Origin: JAAFIP01 sp963775085
GTDB lineage: Bacteria > Pseudomonadota > Gammaproteobacteria > Burkholderiales > Burkholderiaceae_C
NCBI GenBank assembly: GCA_963775085.1
Contig: CAVZHO010000002.1
Span: 620,001-684,000 of the forward strand
Length of the DNA stretch: 64,000 nt
Direction of reading: 5' to 3'
Both the position numbers and the translations under genes were made by a program. Under the pieces are notes generated by a model, which worked only from the letters and a program-made list of their open reading frames with translations, did no database searches and was not told the DNA's origin. Shown here piece by piece: positions 60,115 to 64,000 of this stretch (positions are counted from its first letter, which is position 1; each line of letters begins with the position of its first letter).

Positions 60115-60420
60115 TTATGCGTGGACAGGCTCGGGCACTACGCTCAGGCGCAACCCCACGGCGTGCAGCACTTTGCTAATGGTGCTGAGCGTCGGGTTGC
60201 CGTCCTCACTCAATGCGCGAAACAGGGTTTTGTCGCCCATATCGGCGCGCCGTGCCACCTCGGCCATGCCGTGGGCTTTGGCTACCTGGCGCAGGGCTAC
60301 CAGCAGTGTGGCGGGTTCGTCCAGCTCCATCACCGCTTCGATGTAGGCGGCGGCTTCGATGGGGTCTTTCAAAGCTATGGCTAAGGTGTCGTCATAGCTG
60401 GTGTCGCGGGGTGCTGTCAT
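60115..60420 (-). CDS. Addiction-module antidote protein (HigA-like)
   Basis: Antitoxin of 101 residues with a helix-turn-helix: LLVALRQVAKAHGMAEVAR, RADMGDKTLFRALSE, NPTLSTISKVLHAVGLRLSV. Its start overlaps the toxin stop by 4 bp (60417-60420); toxin first, antitoxin second, the reverse-order HigBA layout. Confidence 0.88.
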   Translation of the reverse strand: MTAPRDTSYDDTLAIALKDPIEAAAYIEAVMELDEPATLLVALRQVAKAHGMAEVARRADMGDKTLFRALSEDGNPTLSTISKVLHAVGLRLSVVPEPVHA

Positions 60421-60740
60421 GGTCGGCCTCTTTCTTTCCAGTCATTCAGATAGTCAATCGCCTGCTTGATGGCGCGGTCTTGGTCGCTCTTATCGCTGCC
60501 ACACAGCAGCAAAATCAGCACCGCACCTTGTCGGCTCAGGTACACCCTGTAGCCTGGCCCCAGATCGATACGCAGTTCCTGCACACCATCGCGCACGGGC
60601 TTGCAATCGCCAAAGTTGCCAGCCCTTACCCGCTCTAGTCGCGCACGGATGGCAGCCCGCGCCTTTACATCTCTCAGCTCTTGCAGCCACGCATCAAAAG
60701 GTCGATTGCCTTTCGGGTCTGTGTAAATACGAATATCCAT
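60417..60740 (-). CDS. RelE/ParE-superfamily toxin (HigB-like)
   Basis: Toxin of 107 residues of the phage-Gp49-like group: MDIRIYTDPKGNRPFDAWL, ARAAIRARLERVRAGNFGDC, LRIDLGPGYRVYLS, LILLLCGSDKSDQDRAIKQA. Predicted mRNA interferase acting on ribosome-bound message. Paired with the HTH antitoxin just downstream. Confidence 0.88.
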   Translation of the reverse strand: MDIRIYTDPKGNRPFDAWLQELRDVKARAAIRARLERVRAGNFGDCKPVRDGVQELRIDLGPGYRVYLSRQGAVLILLLCGSDKSDQDRAIKQAIDYLNDWKERGRP

Positions 60741-60742
60741 GA

Positions 60743-60764
60743 TGGTATCTTAAATCATACCATT
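60743..60764. promoter_or_regulatory. Operator-like inverted repeat of the HigBA module
   Basis: Arms ATGGTAT and ATACCAT are separated by eight bases, two bases upstream of the toxin start. Expected site for autorepression by the HTH antitoxin. Confidence 0.6.
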
Positions 60765-60789
60765 TTGCATTCGCAGGCTTTTACGATCT

Positions 60790-61845
60790 TTAAGCCTTTG
60801 CCACCTGCAACACCAGCTTGCCAAAGTTCTCGCCGTTGAACAGCTTGAGCAAGGCCTCAGGAAAGGTATTCAGGCCTTCGATCACATCTTCCTTGCTGTT
60901 CATACGGCCATCCTTTAAATAGCCCGCCATCTCGGCCACCGCCAAGTGGTAGCGCGGCGCGTAGTCAAAAACGACAATACCTTCCATGCGGGCGCGGTTG
61001 ACCAGCAGGCTGAGGTAGTTTTTCGGGCCCTGAATCGGCGTGGTGTTGTTGTACTGGCTGATGGCGCCGCAGATGATGATGCGCGCCTTGGGGTTGATGC
61101 GGGTGAGCACGGTGTCCAAAATGTCGCCGCCCACGTTGTCAAAGTAAATGTCTACGCCCTTGGGGCAGTGCTGTTTCAAACCGTCTTTTACGGAGGTAGG
61201 CGAGGCTTTGTAGTCGATGCAGGCATCAAACCCCAGTTCATTCACCACCCAGTCGCACTTGGCCGCGCCGCCTGCAATGCCCACCACGCGGCAGCCCTTG
61301 AGCTTGGCCATTTGTCCCACGGTTTGGCCCACCGCCCCGGCTGCGCCGCTGACCACCACCGTCTCGCCCGCCTTGGGTTGGCCCACATCCATCAGGCCAA
61401 AATAACCCGTCATGCCGGGCATGCCCAGTACGTTGAGCCACTGGGTGAAGCTGCCTGCGCGCAGGTCAATTTTGAAGATGCCGCTGCGTTTGATTTGGTC
61501 TTCGGGGATCAGGCGGTACTCTTGCACGCCCAGGCCCGCGTTCACATGGTCGCCGACGGCAAAGGCCGGATTTTTGGATGCTACTACGATGCCTACGCCG
61601 CCAGCGCGCATCACCTCGCCAATGGCCACCGGGGGGATATAGCTCTTGCCTTCGTTCATCCAGCCGCGCATGGCCGGGTCGAGCGACAGCGCCAGGGTTT
61701 TGACCAGTACACCGCCCTCAGCGGGTTGCTGCACGGCCTCGGTGGTATTGCTCCAGCACTCGCGGCCGGGCAGGCCGACGGGGCGCTGGGCCAGGCGGAT
61801 TTGGTGGTTAACTGAGGTGGAAAGGGTGACGGAGGTCGTGGTCAT
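60790..61845 (-). CDS. NADP-dependent MDR oxidoreductase (leukotriene B4 dehydrogenase / prostaglandin reductase-like)
   Basis: Zinc-free medium-chain reductase of 351 residues: start NHQIRLAQRPVGLPG, LALSLDPAMRGWMNEGKSYI, NADPH motif SGAAGAVGQTVGQMA, and PKARIIICGAISQYN. Such enzymes reduce the C=C bond of enals and enones. Transcribed alone. Ending at 60790, it is close to the HigBA operator but separate. Confidence 0.9.
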   Translation of the reverse strand: MTTTSVTLSTSVNHQIRLAQRPVGLPGRECWSNTTEAVQQPAEGGVLVKTLALSLDPAMRGWMNEGKSYIPPVAIGEVMRAGGVGIVVASKNPAFAVGDHVNAGLGVQEYRLIPEDQIKRSGIFKIDLRAGSFTQWLNVLGMPGMTGYFGLMDVGQPKAGETVVVSGAAGAVGQTVGQMAKLKGCRVVGIAGGAAKCDWVVNELGFDACIDYKASPTSVKDGLKQHCPKGVDIYFDNVGGDILDTVLTRINPKARIIICGAISQYNNTTPIQGPKNYLSLLVNRARMEGIVVFDYAPRYHLAVAEMAGYLKDGRMNSKEDVIEGLNTFPEALLKLFNGENFGKLVLQVAKA

Positions 61846-61885
61846 AGGAAACGCCTTCAGAACAGTGTTTTAGTCATGCTATTGG

Positions 61886-61934
61886 CTTGTAGTCCTTGTC
61901 CCTGGGACGTAAGCAGCTATAAAAAATATAGTAC
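61886..61934 (-). repeat. Dispersed ATAGCTGCTTACG palindrome, copy 7
   Basis: The complement reads TACTATATTTTTTATAGC, then TGCTTACGTCC and CAGGGACAAGGACTACAAGC, the fullest form with both hairpins (TACTATA/TATAGC-type and GTCC/GGAC). It lies between the MDR gene and the hydrolase gene. Confidence 0.65.
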
Positions 61935-61949
61935 CCAGAATGTCGAAAA

Positions 61950-62831
61950 TTAACGGCCAGGGTCAGGATACACCAAATTTTGCAAACCCTTGAGCGCAGG
62001 CTTTTGAAATGGCTGCCAGAGCCCAGGCTGCTGGGCCAGCCTGTCGGCCACGGCCCACCAGGCGCTGGGATTAATGCCGATGCCGCAGTGGCTGGCCAGC
62101 ACTTCGATGTTTTCGGTGTGGGGGTTATGCGATTGCGCGGCTTGCACACTGCCGCGCCAGGCCACCACGCCGTCGCTGCGGCTGTAGATGCTGCTGGTAG
62201 GCACGCTGGGGGCGTGGGCCAACTGGTATTTCTCGCTCTCGCGCCGCGCCTCGCGCCCGCTGGTCAGCTCGTACAGCCACCAGGCATTGGTGCTGCGCGG
62301 CCCGGCGGCAAAGGGCGTAGCCAGGGTGATGATGCTGCGAAAGGGGACGGCTATGGTGCTGCGCTGGGCGGCGTGCTCCTGTAGCAGCTCTTTGGCCAGC
62401 TCGCGGGCGTATATGCCGCCCAAGCTCCAGCCCACCAGGCTGATGGGTGCATCACTTTGCGCCAATAGCTCCAGCAACTGCGCTTTGCCCTGCGCAATCA
62501 CGCCCTTGCGCGGGCCCAGATTAAAGCCCTGGTTCCAGCCATGCGTGACGTAACCCAGGCTGTCCAGGTATTTGCGCAGCGGCAGCGTGGTGACATCGCC
62601 AGTACTCAGGCCGGGGTATACCACTACCCGGTGTCCATCGCCACGCGGCGCGCGTTGCAGCGCAGGCCAGGCGGGCAGCAGTGCGCCAAACTCCCAAGGG
62701 GCGCGCAATTCGAGCGCCAGCAGGCCCCAGCCCGGCGGGGCGATAGGCTGATCAGGTGGTGCTGTAGTACTTGCGGGTGAGGGCATAGACGGTGACAGTA
62801 GTGAAACCGATGCTAGATTAGCTGCTTTCAA
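61950..62831 (-). CDS. Alpha/beta hydrolase (lipase/PGAP1-like)
   Basis: Hydrolase of 293 residues. VVVYPGLSTGDVTTLPLRKY precedes the nucleophile elbow LVGWSLGGIYAREL; acid Asp in YSRSDGVVAW and base His in LASHCGIG follow. The FRSIITLATPFAAGP segment is typical of lipase-like proteins that act on extracellular or membrane lipids. An in-frame ATG at 62786 gives a shorter start. No signal peptide is evident. Confidence 0.78.
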   Translation of the reverse strand: MKAANLASVSLLSPSMPSPASTTAPPDQPIAPPGWGLLALELRAPWEFGALLPAWPALQRAPRGDGHRVVVYPGLSTGDVTTLPLRKYLDSLGYVTHGWNQGFNLGPRKGVIAQGKAQLLELLAQSDAPISLVGWSLGGIYARELAKELLQEHAAQRSTIAVPFRSIITLATPFAAGPRSTNAWWLYELTSGREARRESEKYQLAHAPSVPTSSIYSRSDGVVAWRGSVQAAQSHNPHTENIEVLASHCGIGINPSAWWAVADRLAQQPGLWQPFQKPALKGLQNLVYPDPGR

Positions 62832-62861
62832 GGGGAGGACGGTAGAGGGGCGGGTCTATAT

Positions 62862-64000
62862 TTAAGAGATGGGCCGAAACGGGCTGCGCCCCTCCAAATG
62901 CTCCATGTAGCTCCCAACCCCCGCGCCTTCACGCTGTAAAAACTTGGCTACCGCGTCGGCAAACTGCGGTTGCGCCAGCCAGTGGGCGCTGTGGGTGACG
63001 ACGGGTAGCAGGCCACGGGCCATTTTGTGTTCGCCTTGCGCGCCGCCTTCAAAGCGCTGGTAGCCGTTTTGTATGCACCACTCCAGCGGCTGGTAGTAGC
63101 AGGCCTCAAAGTGCAGGCTGTCTACGCGGGCCAGCGCGCCCCAGTAGCGGCCGTAGGCGATTTTTTCTGCTTGGCGCACGGTGGGCGGCGATTTGTCACC
63201 GTTTTGGAGACAAATACTGCTTGTAGTCCCTGTCGCGTGGACGTAAGCAGCTACTGTTTGTATAGCAATTAAACTGCACGCTATCGGCTGGCCGCTGTGC
63301 TGCGCGGTGAACATCACCCAGTTCTCGGGCATGGTGTTGGCCATGGCTTCAAAGAACTCCGGGGTGAGATAGGGGGCGTTGCCGTGCTCCAGATAGGTGC
63401 GTTCGTAGCAGCGGTAGAAAAATTCCCACTCGCTGGCGGTGATGGCTGCGCCTTCGCTGGTTTTCCAAGTGATGCCTGCGTCCTGTACCTTGCGGCGCTC
63501 CGCGCGGATTTTTTTGCGTTTGTCTTGAGCCAGGGTTGACAGGTAATGGTCGAAGCTGCCGTAGGGCTGGCCGATTAATTGTGTTGCATCAGTTTTGCCG
63601 CCGGGCCGCCCCAAGGCAAAACGCGCCCCCTCGGGGGGCAGCGCAGCACACGTAGTGGCAAGCGTGGGGGCCATATTCGTCCAATGGAACTGCACCGTTT
63701 GCCGTGCCATCAGTTTTTGCGTGTCGCAGCCCAGTTTGTCGGCATCGGAGATGAACAGGCCATGCAATGACGAGAGCTTGTTTTGCTCACAAAAAAGGAG
63801 CTGCTTACGCATTATTTCATTGGCCTGCAGAGCGTTTTGACAGATAAAACGGGTGCCGGGCACGGGCGTGTAGGGCACCGCCACCACGGCCTTGGGGTAG
63901 TAGCGCAGGCCGTGCTCCTGGTAGGCCCGGGCCCAGGCCCAGTCGAAGATGTATTCGCCGTAGGAGTGGTCTTTCACGTACATGGGCGCGCTGGCCAGCA
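62862..64000 (-). CDS. FemAB/COG3146-like acyltransferase (5' end outside the window)
   Basis: Peptidogalycan-biosynthesis-type GNAT-fold protein. Visible parts: MYVKDHSYGEYIFDWAWA near the window end, QDKRKKIRAERRKVQDAGI, YERTYLEHGNAPYLTPEFFE, GRYWGALARVDSLHFEACYY and FEGGAQGEHKMARGLLPV. The frame stays open through 64000 (LASAP before MYVKD), so the true start is outside. Three stretches that interrupt family blocks are encoded by dispersed repeats (63219-63270, 63591-63655, 63795-63819), all kept in frame. Confidence 0.85.
   Translation of the reverse strand, partial: LASAPMYVKDHSYGEYIFDWAWARAYQEHGLRYYPKAVVAVPYTPVPGTRFICQNALQANEIMRKQLLFCEQNKLSSLHGLFISDADKLGCDTQKLMARQTVQFHWTNMAPTLATTCAALPPEGARFALGRPGGKTDATQLIGQPYGSFDHYLSTLAQDKRKKIRAERRKVQDAGITWKTSEGAAITASEWEFFYRCYERTYLEHGNAPYLTPEFFEAMANTMPENWVMFTAQHSGQPIACSLIAIQTVAAYVHATGTTSSICLQNGDKSPPTVRQAEKIAYGRYWGALARVDSLHFEACYYQPLEWCIQNGYQRFEGGAQGEHKMARGLLPVVTHSAHWLAQPQFADAVAKFLQREGAGVGSYMEHLEGRSPFRPIS
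63219..63270 (-). repeat. Dispersed ATAGCTGCTTACG palindrome, copy 8 (intragenic)
   Basis: The complement reads TTGCTATACAAACAGTAGC, TGCTTACGTCC and GCGACAGGGACTACAAGC. It encodes AIQTVAAYVHATGTTSSI in the acyltransferase, ahead of the conserved GRYWG block. Confidence 0.65.
63591..63655 (-). repeat. GC-rich dispersed repeat inside the acyltransferase gene
   Basis: The complement contains CTGCCCCCCGAGGGGGCG and CCTTGGGGCGGCCCGG, a G+C-rich palindromic motif common in Burkholderiales intergenic DNA. Here it encodes ALPPEGARFALGRPGGK in frame between QFHWTN and the YLSTLAQDKRKK block. Confidence 0.6.
63795..63819 (+). repeat. Dispersed ATAGCTGCTTACG palindrome, partial copy 9 (intragenic)
   Basis: GGAGCTGCTTACGCATTATT shares the core GCTGCTTACG but only one arm. 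It lies within the acyltransferase frame. Confidence 0.4.

Noticed and set aside
1..64000. CRISPR array, tRNA, rRNA or prophage
   Set aside because: I looked for regularly spaced direct repeats, cloverleaf-type sequences and phage structural or integrase genes and saw none. The only mobile element recognised is the IS30 copy.

Overview
The window looks like chromosomal DNA of a betaproteobacterium of the Comamonadaceae type (Rhodoferax / Polaromonas / Variovorax-like). Reasons: five tripartite-tricarboxylate-transporter (Bug/TctC-type) periplasmic binding proteins, monomeric NADP-isocitrate dehydrogenase, many oxygenase and aldehyde-dehydrogenase genes, moderately high G+C, and several families of short palindromic repeats of the kind scattered through genomes of this family. 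The taxonomic call is inference from gene content; no rRNA or tRNA gene was seen.

Layout. 1-4.8 kb: an MscS channel, remnants of an antitoxin-like gene, a winged-helix regulator, then an AEC carrier, a glutathione S-transferase, a truncated second GST and a type II haloacid dehalogenase. This block is flanked by two out-of-order fragments of a dihydrolipoamide dehydrogenase gene. 4.8-10.9 kb: a Bug protein with a MetE-like protein, monomeric Icd, and an exported alpha/beta hydrolase. 11.2-27.7 kb: a co-directional plus-strand catabolic cluster with many 4-bp start/stop overlaps: Rieske ferredoxin, SDR, cupin, alpha/beta hydrolase, IclR regulator, ThDP enzyme, aspartate-dehydrogenase-like protein, aldehyde dehydrogenase, two-domain VOC dioxygenase, small HTH protein, Rieske oxygenase alpha subunit, TauD-type dioxygenase, carboxymuconolactone-decarboxylase-like protein, four Bug proteins and an enol-lactonase-like hydrolase. 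Together they suggest uptake, ring hydroxylation, ring cleavage and side-chain oxidation of an unidentified aromatic or cyclic acid.

27.8-32.2 kb (minus strand): a TRAP transporter operon with a Gfo/Idh/MocA oxidoreductase and a DUF1330 protein. 32.2-34.9 kb: a low-gene-content stretch with two small membrane proteins and a complete IS30-family element. 34.9-40.7 kb (minus): quinone oxidoreductase, VOC protein, Ldh-type dehydrogenase, then a broken gamma-glutamyltransferase and a frameshifted class II glutamine amidotransferase. 40.8-45.2 kb (minus): a complete general L-amino-acid ABC transporter (AapJQMP type). 45.4-53.3 kb: NDH-2-like dehydrogenase diverging from an LLM flavoprotein, a multicopper oxidase with an SCO protein, a methyltransferase remnant, a VIT1/CCC1 protein and a Tat-lipoprotein amidohydrolase.

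53.3-56.7 kb: a pair of structured palindromes, then a MetE-like protein, both subunits of a cobalt-type nitrile hydratase and a cupin. 56.8-60.8 kb: two VapBC-type modules and one HigBA-type module around an IlvD/Edd dehydratase. 60.8-64 kb: an MDR oxidoreductase, an alpha/beta hydrolase and the 3' part of an acyltransferase gene that runs off the window.

The least explained signal is a dispersed element of about 85-105 bp (four copies at 32.5, 34.8, 53.4 and 53.6 kb). Its central boxes are nearly invariant, while its outer and inner stems differ in sequence between copies yet keep pairing, including G-U wobbles at the same place. This looks like a structured RNA or a hairpin-mobilised element. 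A second palindromic family has entered several reading frames without breaking them.
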